The notes under the pieces are model-generated. The model did no database searches, had not been told where the DNA came from, and was given only the letters and a program-made list of their open reading frames with translations. Shown here one piece after another: positions 34,858-43,285 of a stretch of 64,000 nt of DNA. The DNA is taken from positions 1 through 64,000 of the forward strand of contig NZ_WSTC01000011.1 of NCBI RefSeq assembly GCF_009789195.1, in the 5' to 3' direction. The stretch comes from Paenibacillus sp. MMS18-CY102. GTDB taxonomy: Bacteria > Bacillota > Bacilli > Paenibacillales > Paenibacillaceae. Every line of letters starts with the position of its first letter. Position 1 is the first letter of the stretch. Position numbers and translations under genes: made by a program.

Positions 34858-35418
34858 ATGACTGAACAGAAGCTCGAAGGCTGGCAGGAACGGACGCTTA
34901 GCTCGAAGCAAATATTCGAGGGCAAAATCATCTCTTTACAGGTAGATACGATTGAATTGCCAGATGGCGGGCAAGCAACGCGCGAAATCGTACGCCATCC
35001 CGGCGCTGCTGCAGTTTTAGCGCTGCTGGACGATAAGATGCTGGTTGTGGAGCAATTCCGCAAGCCGTTAGAGAAATTTCAAATCGAGATCCCTGCAGGG
35101 AAGCTTGATCCCAATGAGGATCCAATCGTATGTGCTGGCCGCGAATTGGAAGAGGAGACAGGGTATCGCGCGACTTCGCTTCGGCCGCTAAGCGCATTTT
35201 ATACCTCGCCTGGCTTTGCTGATGAGAAGCTCTATGTTTATTTGGCAGAGGGGCTGGAGAAGGGGAAGATGAACCCGGATGAGGACGAGTATTTGCGGGT
35301 CGAAGCCATTACGCTAGAACAAGCGCTTGCCTATATTGCTGAAGGGCGAATTAGCGATGCCAAGACCGTATTGGCTGTGTACGCATGGCGATTATATAAA
35401 CTGACAGGCGAAATATAA
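34858..35418 (+). CDS. nudF: ADP-ribose pyrophosphatase (Nudix)
   Basis: A 186-residue Nudix hydrolase that cleaves ADP-ribose to AMP and ribose 5-phosphate. The Nudix box runs through PAGKLDPNEDPIVCAGRELE and EETGY (about 79-103), with all key acids. The N-terminus SSKQIFEGKIISLQVDTIELPDG is typical of the YqkG/NudF group, and YTSPGFADEKLYVYLAEGL follows the box. Position between mciZ and spoIIM matches Bacillus yqkG. The ribosome site is GAGGGG. Confidence 0.94.
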   Translation: MTEQKLEGWQERTLSSKQIFEGKIISLQVDTIELPDGGQATREIVRHPGAAAVLALLDDKMLVVEQFRKPLEKFQIEIPAGKLDPNEDPIVCAGRELEEETGYRATSLRPLSAFYTSPGFADEKLYVYLAEGLEKGKMNPDEDEYLRVEAITLEQALAYIAEGRISDAKTVLAVYAWRLYKLTGEI

Positions 35419-35484
35419 GCTAAGCCATCATTCGATTCGCAGAAGACTGCCAATTTCGGCCAGCTTGGAAGCGCGTGGGGGCTC

Positions 35485-35514
35485 GTCATACATAGTCTTG
35501 TCCGCTCATACATT
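35485..35514 (+). promoter_or_regulatory. Sigma-E promoter of spoIIM
   Basis: GTCATAC (35485-35491), 15 bp, CATACATT (35507-35514): close to the sigma-E consensus. It lies about 35 bp before the spoIIM start codon, and spoIIM is a sigma-E gene in B. subtilis. Confidence 0.8.
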
Positions 35515-35549
35515 GTAAGAGGAATGTATATGGACAAGAGGTGAGGCCC

Positions 35550-36179
35550 ATGCGCACGAATGGTTGGAAGCCGCGAACAGCCGACTCGCTTATGCTGTAT
35601 GTTTTTGTCGGCGTTCTGTTCGCTGTCGGTGTAGTATTCGGTGCGTTGGCTGTACATGCGCTAACGCTTGAGCAACAGCAAAACTTATCCGGTGATCTGG
35701 ATCGATTCGTGAAAACGATGGAAGCGGGCATGTTTCCAGATGAAGTTGACACCTTTTGGTCACGCACAGCATTTTATGGCAAATGGATCTTGTTGATCGG
35801 CGTGCTAGGCTTGACGGTGGTGGGCCTTCCTTTCGTGCTGGCATTAGACTTCCTGAAGGGGGCGCTCGTCGGCTTTGCGATTGGCACGGTCGTAAGCGAG
35901 CATGGCTGGAAAGGGATTCTGTTCGCACTAGCATCGGTTGTGCCGCCGAATATGATTGTTGTGCCTGCCGTCATGATCGCAAGCGTCGCTGCATTGTCAT
36001 TTTCGCTGCATGTCATTCGGTACCGCCTGATGCAGAGCAAGGGGAAGCTGCGGCCGGCTTTTGTGTCGTTATGCATGATGCTCGCCTTGATGCTGATTGC
36101 AGTATCGGCGGCATCATTGGTAGAGGCATATGTATCGCCTGCATTGATGCGCTGGGCAGCGCCATTATTGATGGAATAA
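35550..36179 (+). CDS. spoIIM: Stage II sporulation protein M
   Basis: A 209-residue membrane protein with about five helices. With SpoIID and SpoIIP it forms the peptidoglycan-degrading machine that drives engulfment; SpoIIM is the membrane anchor. TFWSRTAFYGKWILLIGVLG, LDFLKGALVGFAIGTV and ALASVVPPNMIVVPAVMIAS are characteristic. ATG 35550 follows AGAGGTGAGG. A GTG nine bases earlier is possible but overlaps the site. A near-consensus sigma-E promoter lies just upstream. Confidence 0.94.
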   Translation: MRTNGWKPRTADSLMLYVFVGVLFAVGVVFGALAVHALTLEQQQNLSGDLDRFVKTMEAGMFPDEVDTFWSRTAFYGKWILLIGVLGLTVVGLPFVLALDFLKGALVGFAIGTVVSEHGWKGILFALASVVPPNMIVVPAVMIASVAALSFSLHVIRYRLMQSKGKLRPAFVSLCMMLALMLIAVSAASLVEAYVSPALMRWAAPLLME

Positions 36180-36224
36180 CGCAGCTCTGTCGTTTAAGGG
36201 GCAGTGTCGAAAACTGTAAATCGT

Positions 36225-36254
36225 TTGACTTTATTCGCGATTAGCCCCTATAAT
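36225..36254 (+). promoter_or_regulatory. Sigma-A promoter of fur
   Basis: TTGACT (36225-36230), 18 bp, TATAAT (36249-36254), 51 bp before the fur start. No clear Fur box (GATAATGATTATC-type) was seen here. Confidence 0.75.
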
Positions 36255-36305
36255 GAAAGCAAATGTTCCGGCAATGGGCGCAATACGTGTGCGAGGGGGG
36301 AAACC

Positions 36306-36791
36306 ATGGAAGCCCGGATCGAGAAGATAAAACAGCAACTGCAGTCGCAGGGCTACAAGTTAACCCCGCAGCGTGAGGCGACGGTACGCGTACTGCTGGA
36401 GAACGAAGAAGATCATCTGAGCGCTGAGGAAGTATTCATGCTCGTTAAGGAGAAAGCGCCAGAGATCGGGTTAGCGACGGTGTATCGGACACTTGAGCTG
36501 CTTAGTGAAATGCATGTTGTAGAAAAAATGAACTTTGGCGATGGCGTTGCCCGTTACGATCTGCGAACGGATAGCAATAAGCATCACCATCACCATTTAA
36601 TATGTGTGCAGTGTGGATCGATGGATGAGATTATGGATGATTGGCTAGGGCCGCTCGAGGAGCGCCTGGAGCTCGAATTCGGTTTTCAAGTTGTCGATCA
36701 CCGATTGGATTTTCAAGGGGTCTGCCATCGATGCCAGGCCAAGAACGAAGAAGCAGGTACGGAGACGGCGCAGTCGGGTCGTACTTCTTAG
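36306..36791 (+). CDS. fur: Ferric uptake regulator Fur
   Basis: A 161-residue metal-dependent repressor of iron uptake. The N-terminal winged helix includes YKLTPQREATVRVLLEN and EKAPEIGLATVYRTLELL. The dimerisation domain carries the HHHHHLICVQCG metal site (here HHHHHLICVQC, about residues 95-105) and a second Cys pair in CHRCQ near 143-146. ATG 36306 lies downstream of the promoter after GAGGGGGGAAA; the frame extends upstream across the promoter, so longer starts are excluded. PerR and Zur are alternatives, but synteny (spoIIM-fur-xerD) favours Fur. Confidence 0.92.
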   Translation: MEARIEKIKQQLQSQGYKLTPQREATVRVLLENEEDHLSAEEVFMLVKEKAPEIGLATVYRTLELLSEMHVVEKMNFGDGVARYDLRTDSNKHHHHHLICVQCGSMDEIMDDWLGPLEERLELEFGFQVVDHRLDFQGVCHRCQAKNEEAGTETAQSGRTS

Positions 36792-36810
36792 TGCAAGCTA
36801 CTTAGAGAAA

Positions 36811-36857
36811 CAAGCGACTTTCGCACGGATCTGTGCGGGAGCCGCTTGTTTTTTATT
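36811..36857. terminator. Bidirectional terminator between fur and the subtilisin gene
   Basis: CAAGCGACTTTCGCAC pairs with GTGCGGGAGCCGCTTG, then TTTTTTATTTT. On the other strand it is followed by TTTCTCT. The stem touches the last codons of the minus-strand protease gene. Confidence 0.75.
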
Positions 36858-38130
36858 TTGCTTTTTTCTTAACGCCAGCCACCCGCCGCTTCGCTTTACG
36901 CCGAACCGATTGCGAACGGGAGAAAACATTCGCGCGCTTGTTTACTAGTGGCGCAGAAGGGACAAAGCTAGCGCCTGCCCCGATTGTCGCAAGCTGCATT
37001 AGGCCGTTGCCCTGCGCTTGCCGGTTGTAGCCAGATAAGGTTTTGGCCCATGCAATGAGCTTGGAAGAAACTTCTTCTGGCGTCAACGAAGAATCGCTTG
37101 CAAGCAGAAGCGCAGCTCCGCCAGTGACATGCGGACAAGCCATACTCGTGCCGGACATGATTTGATATCCGTTGTCAAGCGCGGTAGAACGAATCTGCGC
37201 ACCTGGCGCTGTCAGGCCAATGCCATCGCCTCGGCTGCTGAAGGAGGCGATCTCATCATTGCGCGTAGAGGCAGCGACTGCAATGGCTTCATCGAAGCTT
37301 GCTGGTTCATCGATACCGCCGCTTTCCGTTCCGCTATTGCCAGCTGATGCAACGATGACAATCCCTTTCTTGTATGCTTTCTGAATGGCTTCTTGAAGCG
37401 CAGCGCTCTGCTCGCCTGGCAGCAATCCAAAGCTCATATTAATGACTTTGATTTTGTTCTGCACACACCAGTTAATGCCTTGGATAATGTCCGAAATATA
37501 GCCGAGGCCTTCGCTATCCAGCGCTTTAATGGCGTACAGGGACGCTTTGGGTGCGACGCCGGGCTGCATGCCGTTGCTGCCTGTCGCACCAACGATCCCT
37601 GCAACATGTGTCCCGTGCCCATTGTCATCATAGTACGAGGAGCCGCCTGCCGTATTCACCCCGCCCGCGATGGCAAGATTAGCGTGTTTGGCGATGCCAG
37701 TATCGATAATGCCTACCCGAACATTCTCGCCTTCTGTCTTCTTCCATGCATCTGGAGCCTGCACACGGCAGATGTTCCACGTTGCATTCTCCGGACAGGC
37801 TGATTCATTGTTTTTGCGGCCCCGATTTCGGGCGGAAGCAGCAGGCAGCACATGTGCACGAACCTTTGCGTCTTTCTCGATATATTTAATTCCTGCGGCA
37901 CGCGAAGCGATACGTACCTGGCTGTTAAGATGCCTTGCGTCGAGATAACAGCATACGATTCGATTTCTCCGTATCGTCTTAATGGGCTTAATCCCTTTGC
38001 TATTCATATAACGTATGAAACGTGCATAGGATTTGTCTCCTCGCAAGCCGATCAAATGCCGAGTTGTATATTTGGTAGCGGATGTTCGTACGCTTCGTCC
38101 GAATAACTGCTCCAAGCGGAATTTGGCCAA
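36853..38130 (-). CDS. Subtilisin-like serine protease (S8)
   Basis: About 425 residues from TTG 38130 (AAGGAG 11 bases upstream; in-frame ATG 38160 and 38244 lack a site). The catalytic triad is visible: Asp about 143 in VGIIDTGI, His about 172 in NGHGTHVAG, Ser about 329 in SGTSMACPHVTG, plus the oxyanion Asn in ASAGNSG. Before the catalytic domain is an inhibitor-like propeptide (about 20-95) ending in KYIEKDAKVRAH. No clear signal peptide is seen, and the C-terminus is a basic tail rich in Arg/Lys. It may be intracellular or leave by an unrecognised signal. It is not part of the usual fur-xerD gene order of Bacillus. Confidence 0.88.
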   Translation of the reverse strand: MAKFRLEQLFGRSVRTSATKYTTRHLIGLRGDKSYARFIRYMNSKGIKPIKTIRRNRIVCCYLDARHLNSQVRIASRAAGIKYIEKDAKVRAHVLPAASARNRGRKNNESACPENATWNICRVQAPDAWKKTEGENVRVGIIDTGIAKHANLAIAGGVNTAGGSSYYDDNGHGTHVAGIVGATGSNGMQPGVAPKASLYAIKALDSEGLGYISDIIQGINWCVQNKIKVINMSFGLLPGEQSAALQEAIQKAYKKGIVIVASAGNSGTESGGIDEPASFDEAIAVAASTRNDEIASFSSRGDGIGLTAPGAQIRSTALDNGYQIMSGTSMACPHVTGGAALLLASDSSLTPEEVSSKLIAWAKTLSGYNRQAQGNGLMQLATIGAGASFVPSAPLVNKRANVFSRSQSVRRKAKRRVAGVKKKAK

Positions 38131-38369
38131 AATTGTCGTCTCTCCTTCAAACGTTCCCATTTGAGTGCATATGAAGCTTACGGCTACACCTATTGTATGG
38201 GGCTGATGCCGTCCGAGCATGGGCAGGCGCCGCCTGGCGCACATATTTTTGATATTGGGTGAGAAACGTATCGAGTAGGGCTGTCATCGGACGTGCTTGG
38301 CTCATACAACAATAAGAGGAAGAGCTTGCATCGCGTGTCGAACAACCATTTTGGCAAGGGGGAATTAGG

Positions 38370-39479
38370 ATGCGAGTCGGAGTGCCAACTGAAATCAAAA
38401 ACAGTGAGTTTCGCGTCGCGCTGACGCCAGCAGGAGCAGAGGCATTGAAAGCTGGCGGGCATCATGTCATTGTTCAAAAGGGAGCTGGTGCGGGCAGCGG
38501 CTTCACGGATGAGTCTTATGCGCAAGTCGGGGCGGAACTGGCTGACGGCGCTGAGAACGTGTGGAACGCATCCGATATGATAATGAAGGTAAAGGAGCCA
38601 CTGCCGGAGGAGTACGATTATTTTAAGCCTGGCATGCTGCTCTTTACCTATTTGCATCTTGCAGCTGCACCAGCGTTGGCTGCAGCGCTTGTCGAACGGG
38701 GCGTTAGCGCTGTCGCCTATGAGACGATCCAATTGCCGGGAGGAAGCCTCCCGCTTCTCACGCCCATGAGTGAAGTAGCGGGCCGGATGTCAGTCCAGCT
38801 TGGCGCGCAGTACTTGGAGTCATTCTATGGCGGCCGCGGGGTATTGTTAGGTGGCGTGCCTGGTGTTGCGCCAGCGGACGTCGTCATTATCGGGGGAGGG
38901 ATCGTCGGCACGAATGCGGCCAAAATCGCATTAGGGATGGGTGCTAACGTTGCTATTTTGGAAAAAAGCACCGAACGGATGCGCTACCTCGACGACATAT
39001 TTGGCGGCCGGGTTCGCACATTAGCTTCGAACTCGCAAAATATCGCCGGTGCGGTGCGCAAGGCGGACCTGCTCATCGGCGCGGTGCTTATTCCGGGAGC
39101 GAAGGCGCCGCATCTCGTCACGGAGGAAATGGTGCAATCGATGAAGAAAGGTTCCGTCATTGTTGACGTGGCAGTGGATCAAGGAGGTTCGATTGCGACG
39201 GTCGACCGGCCGACCACCCATAAAGATCCCGTTTATGTAAAACATGATGTCATCCACTATGCAGTAGCTAACATCCCTGGCGCTGTTCCGCGGACATCAA
39301 CACTCGCCCTTACGAATGTGACGATCTCGTACGCCCAAATGCTGGCGGATGGAGGGCTCGCCGCAGCGGTGAGAGATGAGGCGCTTCGCAAAGGGGTCAA
39401 TACCTACAATGGAGCTGTGACGAACGAAGCGGTGGCAGCGGCAGTCGGCATGCCCCATGTTCCTTTTCATTTGGCCTGA
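38370..39479 (+). CDS. ald: Alanine dehydrogenase
   Basis: A 369-residue NAD-dependent enzyme that converts alanine to pyruvate and ammonia, needed for normal sporulation in B. subtilis. The N-terminus [20 protein letters not shown] and the second signature [21 protein letters not shown] (NAD site, about 171-191) are clear. [20 protein letters not shown] and [20 protein letters not shown] contain conserved substrate residues. The start follows AAGGGGGAATTAGG. It is divergent from the protease gene across a 239-bp gap in which I see no clear promoter or operator. Confidence 0.97.
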   Translation: MRVGVPTEIKNSEFRVALTPAGAEALKAGGHHVIVQKGAGAGSGFTDESYAQVGAELADGAENVWNASDMIMKVKEPLPEEYDYFKPGMLLFTYLHLAAAPALAAALVERGVSAVAYETIQLPGGSLPLLTPMSEVAGRMSVQLGAQYLESFYGGRGVLLGGVPGVAPADVVIIGGGIVGTNAAKIALGMGANVAILEKSTERMRYLDDIFGGRVRTLASNSQNIAGAVRKADLLIGAVLIPGAKAPHLVTEEMVQSMKKGSVIVDVAVDQGGSIATVDRPTTHKDPVYVKHDVIHYAVANIPGAVPRTSTLALTNVTISYAQMLADGGLAAAVRDEALRKGVNTYNGAVTNEAVAAAVGMPHVPFHLA

Positions 39480-39629
39480 CCCGATGCTAGTTGTAATCGC
39501 GGCTCCAAACCTCGTTATGCACTCCTTGCTGCCCACGGTGCCCTCACTCTCGCTTCGAATGAACGAGCATTCAGGCGCATATGGTGTACTTAAAGGCAAG
39601 GAAGCCGAATGAGTTGGGAGGCGGGGCGA

Positions 39630-39860
39630 ATGGTTGTATCTATACGCAAATGGTTCGGGCGCACCATATTTATGATTATTTTCATCCTTCTGACGATGAT
39701 GACATTGGGCGGTTATCGCTGGCTAATGGATGTCGTTGCACCGGTAGATCCCTATCGTGAGCCGCAGGGGCAAGCGTTGAAGGTGTCTGGCCAGATGCAA
39801 TCCCCTGAAGGCGGATCGATGAGCGATCGGCTGCGCTGGTTTTATTGGTACGGCGAATAG
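39630..39860 (+). CDS. yqzK: YqzK-like membrane protein (DUF4227)
   Basis: A 76-residue protein with one N-terminal membrane helix (about 9-30, TIFMIIFILLTMMTLGGYRW) and a short outer tail containing DPYREPQGQALKV and WFYWYGE. Its place between fur and xerD matches Bacillus yqzK, a DUF4227 family member of unknown function. ATG 39630 follows GGGAGGCGGGG; an in-frame ATG 21 bases earlier overlaps this site. Confidence 0.8.
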   Translation: MVVSIRKWFGRTIFMIIFILLTMMTLGGYRWLMDVVAPVDPYREPQGQALKVSGQMQSPEGGSMSDRLRWFYWYGE

Positions 39861-39944
39861 GCCTGCTTGGCAGGAGATTTCGTTGTAGCTGTGGAATACA
39901 TGGGATGTAGGATATAACTTAGTTCAGAAGGGATAGCTGGGAAA

Positions 39945-40835
39945 ATGGAGACGGAAATGCAATCGTTTCTGCGCGACTGGCCAGCAGGCCGATCGCTATC
40001 GGAAAGCACGCTCATGTCCTATGAACGGGACTTGAGGCATTTTATCCGGTTTGCAGCTGATGCAGGCATTAGTTCGCCAGAACAGGTGCAAAAGCATCAT
40101 ATGGCACGCTATTGGCTGGCGCTGCGGCAAGAAGGTCGCAAGAACGCGTCATTATCCCGTTATCGGGTTTCGCTCCGTGCATTTTTTCGTTATTTGATGG
40201 ACAAGCAGCGTGTGGCTGCCGATCCAACCTCCGATATGGACGCACCGAAACCAGATAGTCCGCCACCGCGCATTTTATCTGCCGTTCAGGTCGAATTGCT
40301 CTTAGCTGCGCCTGATCTTTCCGAGCCGTCTGGCCTTCGTGACGCGGCTATTCTAGAGACGATGTATGCAACTGGAATTCGTGTATCTGAACTGATTGCC
40401 CTGGATTTGGAGCATGTCCATGTTTCGCTTGGGTTTATTCGTTGTTCAGCGAATGCCAAAGAGCGGATCGTGCCAATTGGACGGGCAGCAGCGGCTTCAT
40501 TAGAAGCTTATTTGCTTTCAGCGCGGAGTCGGTTGCTGCGGCATAATTCGGAGGAGCAGGCGGTTTTTATTAATCGCCGTGGAGAACGGATGACAAGGCA
40601 GGGGCTTTGGAAAATCGTAAAAAAACATTCAGCGATAGCGGGAATTGAGGGAGACTTGACCCCTCATTCACTTCGTCACTCATTCGCTGCACATTTGTTA
40701 GAAAATGGGGCGGATGTGCGGGCGGTTCAAGAAATGCTGGGGCATGCCGGCCTTGCTGCTACGCAAAAATATGTACAATTGACGAAAACCCGCATGAAAG
40801 AAGTTTATGAGCGCTCACATCCTAGAGCAAGGTAA
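39945..40835 (+). CDS. xerD: Tyrosine recombinase XerD
   Basis: A 296-residue recombinase that resolves chromosome dimers at dif. It has an N-terminal SAM-like core-binding domain (about 5-95). The catalytic residues are Arg about 146 (TGIRVSEL), Lys about 172, HxxR in PHSLRHSF (about 241-244), His about 267 (LGHAGL) and Tyr about 276 (TQKYVQL). Position between yqzK and deoB matches Bacillus ripX/xerD, so this is a housekeeping gene and not an integrase. Confidence 0.93.
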   Translation: METEMQSFLRDWPAGRSLSESTLMSYERDLRHFIRFAADAGISSPEQVQKHHMARYWLALRQEGRKNASLSRYRVSLRAFFRYLMDKQRVAADPTSDMDAPKPDSPPPRILSAVQVELLLAAPDLSEPSGLRDAAILETMYATGIRVSELIALDLEHVHVSLGFIRCSANAKERIVPIGRAAAASLEAYLLSARSRLLRHNSEEQAVFINRRGERMTRQGLWKIVKKHSAIAGIEGDLTPHSLRHSFAAHLLENGADVRAVQEMLGHAGLAATQKYVQLTKTRMKEVYERSHPRAR

Positions 40836-40913
40836 GCTTGCCGACTGATAGCGTAGGCACAGCGAGGCACTTGCAATGGCGAGCAGTGCGTAGGAGAGAG
40901 GAGTGACTGGCGC

Positions 40914-42092
40914 ATGCGTTTTCAACGAATCGCACTTATCGTGCTAGATAGTGTTGGCATTGGAGAAATGCCAGACGCGGCATCGTTCGGAGATGTCGGG
41001 TCGCACACACTTGGCCATATCATACGGGAGACACCTGGCCTTCAAATGCCGAGGCTTCGCAGATGGGGCATTGACCGCATAGCAGAGCTCCCAGGCTGGC
41101 AGGCAAGCGATGAAGCGCCAGCCGCCTTTTATGGCAAGATGTCTGAAGCATCCGTTGGCAAAGATACGATGACGGGCCATTGGGAGATCGCGGGGTTGAG
41201 GGTTACGGTCCCGTTTCAAACGTTCCCCAATGGGTTTCCAGATGAGTTGATCCAAGCGTTTGAACAGCGGACTGGACGCAAAGTATTGGGCAATAAGCCA
41301 TCCAGCGGCACAGTCATCTTGGACGAGCTTGGCGAAGAGCAAATGAATACAGGCGCATGGATCGTGTATACGTCTGCGGACAGCGTATTTCAGATTGCGG
41401 CCCATGAGGAAGTGATTCCTCTTGATGAGCTATATCGTGCATGTGAAGTTGCCCGCGAGCTAACGATGGACGAGCGGTTCGCTGTCGGCCGCGTTATCGC
41501 GCGCCCTTATATTGGCAAGCCGGGAGCGTTCGCAAGAACGCCGAATCGGCATGATTATGCATTGAAGCCGCCTGCGCCGACCGTACTGAATGCGCTCCAG
41601 CGTGACGGTTTTGATGTCATTGCGGTTGGCAAGATTCATGATATTTTTGACGGGGAAGGGATTACGCAATCGTTTCCGACAAAGAGCAATGACGACGGCA
41701 TTCGCCGAACATTAGACCTTCTCGAGACGAGTTTTGAAGGGTTGTTGTTCACGAATCTAGTCGATTTTGATTCTTTGTATGGCCATCGCCGTGATCCTAT
41801 TGGATATGGGCTAGCGCTTGAAGCTTTCGACCGTGCGGTGCCTGAGCTCGAGAAACGGCTAGGTCCTAGTGACTTGTTAATCATCACAGCAGACCATGGC
41901 AATGATCCGGTGCACGGAGGGACCGACCATACCCGGGAGTATGTGCCGCTGCTGCTCTATAGCCCAGCTTTCGTCACGCCAGGGGATGTTGGAATCCGTG
42001 CAACGTTTGCCGATATCGCTGCAACGATTGCGGATAACTTCGGCGTAACGCCGCCGCCAAACGGGGAGAGCTTGCTTGATTTATTAGGTTAG
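40914..42092 (+). CDS. deoB: Phosphopentomutase
   Basis: A 392-residue metalloenzyme that interconverts (deoxy)ribose 1- and 5-phosphate in nucleoside salvage. Metal-site motifs are [13 protein letters not shown] (about 8-20), [13 protein letters not shown] (phospho-acceptor Thr region about 85-90), and [20 protein letters not shown] near 325-344. The ribosome site GAGAGGAG is well placed. It is followed 35 bp later by punA, whose product's ribose 1-phosphate it uses. Bacillus names it drm. Confidence 0.96.
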   Translation: MRFQRIALIVLDSVGIGEMPDAASFGDVGSHTLGHIIRETPGLQMPRLRRWGIDRIAELPGWQASDEAPAAFYGKMSEASVGKDTMTGHWEIAGLRVTVPFQTFPNGFPDELIQAFEQRTGRKVLGNKPSSGTVILDELGEEQMNTGAWIVYTSADSVFQIAAHEEVIPLDELYRACEVARELTMDERFAVGRVIARPYIGKPGAFARTPNRHDYALKPPAPTVLNALQRDGFDVIAVGKIHDIFDGEGITQSFPTKSNDDGIRRTLDLLETSFEGLLFTNLVDFDSLYGHRRDPIGYGLALEAFDRAVPELEKRLGPSDLLIITADHGNDPVHGGTDHTREYVPLLLYSPAFVTPGDVGIRATFADIAATIADNFGVTPPPNGESLLDLLG

Positions 42093-42127
42093 AAACGCAA
42101 GAACAATTGTGGGAGAGGATGATTACA

Positions 42128-42967
42128 TTGTCGAATCATGCAGGAGAAGCGCTATTGAACGAAGCATATGCGGAAGCAGCAGCTTACATCTCAGCTCAAA
42201 CATCAGTTAAACCAGAGATTGGATTAATTCTTGGCTCCGGGCTTGGTGTATTGGGTGATCATTTGACCGAAGCGACGACAATTCCGTATGAGAGCATTCC
42301 TCATTTCCCAATATCGACAGTAGAGGGCCACGCAGGCGAGCTTATGATCGGCAATCTAAATGGGCGAGCTGTTGTGCTGATGAGGGGCCGATTCCATATG
42401 TATGAGGGATATGGGCCTGAATTGACCAGTTTCCCCGTGCGTGTCATGCAATCGCTTGGTGTAACCAAACTGATCGTAACGAACGCAGCCGGCGGCATTA
42501 ATACGGGATACGATCCTGGTGACTTGATGCTCATTACAGACCATATTAATTTGACAGGGCGCAATCCATTGATTGGTCCGAATGACGTCCGGTTTGGCGT
42601 TCGTTTCCCAGACATGTCGGAAGCATATAGCCGCAAGTTTCGTGCTATTGCACAGGAAACTGCGCAGGCGAGTGGTTTCTCGCTTCGAGAGGGCGTATAC
42701 GTAGGCGTACTGGGGCCGTCCTATGAGACGCCTGCAGAAATTCGGATGATGCGCACGCTCGGTGCCGATGCGGTGGGAATGTCCACGGTTGCAGAAGTAA
42801 TCGCAGCGCGCCATTGCGGCATTGAAGTACTCGGCATTTCGTGCATCAGCAATATGGCATCAGGCATTTTGGACCAGCCGTTGTCGCATGTTGAAGTCAT
42901 TGAAACGACAGAACGCGTGAAAGCCCGTTTCCTGCAGCTCGTGTCTGAGGTCGTAACGAAGCTTTAG
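42128..42967 (+). CDS. punA: Purine nucleoside phosphorylase
   Basis: A 279-residue trimeric-type PNP that splits guanosine and inosine with phosphate. Motifs include GLILGSGLGVLGDHL, HAGELMIGNLNGRAVVLMRGRFH (in two parts), VTNAAGGINTGYDPGDLMLITDHIN and the base-site GPSYETPAEIRMMR. I prefer TTG 42128, 10 bases after GAGAGG; GTG 42107 and ATG 42119 overlap or touch that site. It forms a nucleoside-salvage run with deoB and pdp. Bacillus pupG/punA has the same place. Confidence 0.94.
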   Translation: MSNHAGEALLNEAYAEAAAYISAQTSVKPEIGLILGSGLGVLGDHLTEATTIPYESIPHFPISTVEGHAGELMIGNLNGRAVVLMRGRFHMYEGYGPELTSFPVRVMQSLGVTKLIVTNAAGGINTGYDPGDLMLITDHINLTGRNPLIGPNDVRFGVRFPDMSEAYSRKFRAIAQETAQASGFSLREGVYVGVLGPSYETPAEIRMMRTLGADAVGMSTVAEVIAARHCGIEVLGISCISNMASGILDQPLSHVEVIETTERVKARFLQLVSEVVTKL

Positions 42968-42977
42968 CCGTCATTTT

Positions 42978-42985
42978 TTGTCGAA
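42978..42985 (+). promoter_or_regulatory. 0A box upstream of the spo0E-like gene
   Basis: TTGTCGAA is an exact 0A-box core, 11 bp after the punA stop, 37 bp before the -35 of the next gene. It suggests control of the following phosphatase by Spo0A. A single 7-mer can occur by chance, so this depends on context. Confidence 0.5.
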
Positions 42986-43021
42986 TTATCATAGATAATA
43001 ATTCCACTCCGCCGACCGATT

Positions 43022-43051
43022 TTGACAGACACTGAAACCGATCGGTATTAT
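43022..43051 (+). promoter_or_regulatory. Sigma-A promoter with embedded palindrome
   Basis: TTGACA (43022-43027), 18 bp, TATTAT (43046-43051). Between them lies ACCGATCGGT (43037-43046), a perfect 10-bp palindrome, and an extra half-site ACCGAT stands just before the -35. A repressor at this site would block RNA polymerase. Confidence 0.65.
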
Positions 43052-43086
43052 AATTTTTTTGATTAGAGGAGTGGAGTGAAGACGAT

Positions 43087-43278
43087 ATGGAAAACCAATT
43101 GCTCGAACGAGTAGAGAAGCTTCGCGGCATTATGGTGGACGCCGTTCTGAATCGACAAACATTTCAGCACCGGGAGGTGCTGCACTTGAGCCAAATGCTT
43201 GATACGTTAATTGTGCAAGCACAAACCGAGCAGCATCGTACCCGTGTGCTAACGAGAGCCTCAACAGAGGAGGAGTAA
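43087..43278 (+). CDS. Spo0E-like aspartyl-phosphate phosphatase
   Basis: A 63-residue helical protein with [13 protein letters not shown] (about residues 34-46), the SQxLDxLI signature of the Spo0E family that dephosphorylates Spo0A-P and so delays sporulation. Size and N-terminal leucine-rich helix fit. The start follows GAGGAGTGGAGTG. It has its own promoter with an upstream 0A box and lies 7 bp before pdp, so the two are probably co-transcribed. Among Bacillus members (Spo0E, YisI, YnzD) the nearest cannot be told by eye. Confidence 0.85.
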   Translation: MENQLLERVEKLRGIMVDAVLNRQTFQHREVLHLSQMLDTLIVQAQTEQHRTRVLTRASTEEE

Positions 43279-43285
43279 GCAGCAG

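Noticed and set aside
36205-36211. TGTCGAA (0A-box core) upstream of fur
   Set aside because: A seven-base site is expected several times in 64 kb by chance, and there is no second box or sigma-H element here.
42968-43021. ATTATCATAGATAAT hairpin after punA as a terminator
   Set aside because: The stem is short and AT-only and lacks a T-run; it is more likely neutral spacer beside the 0A box.
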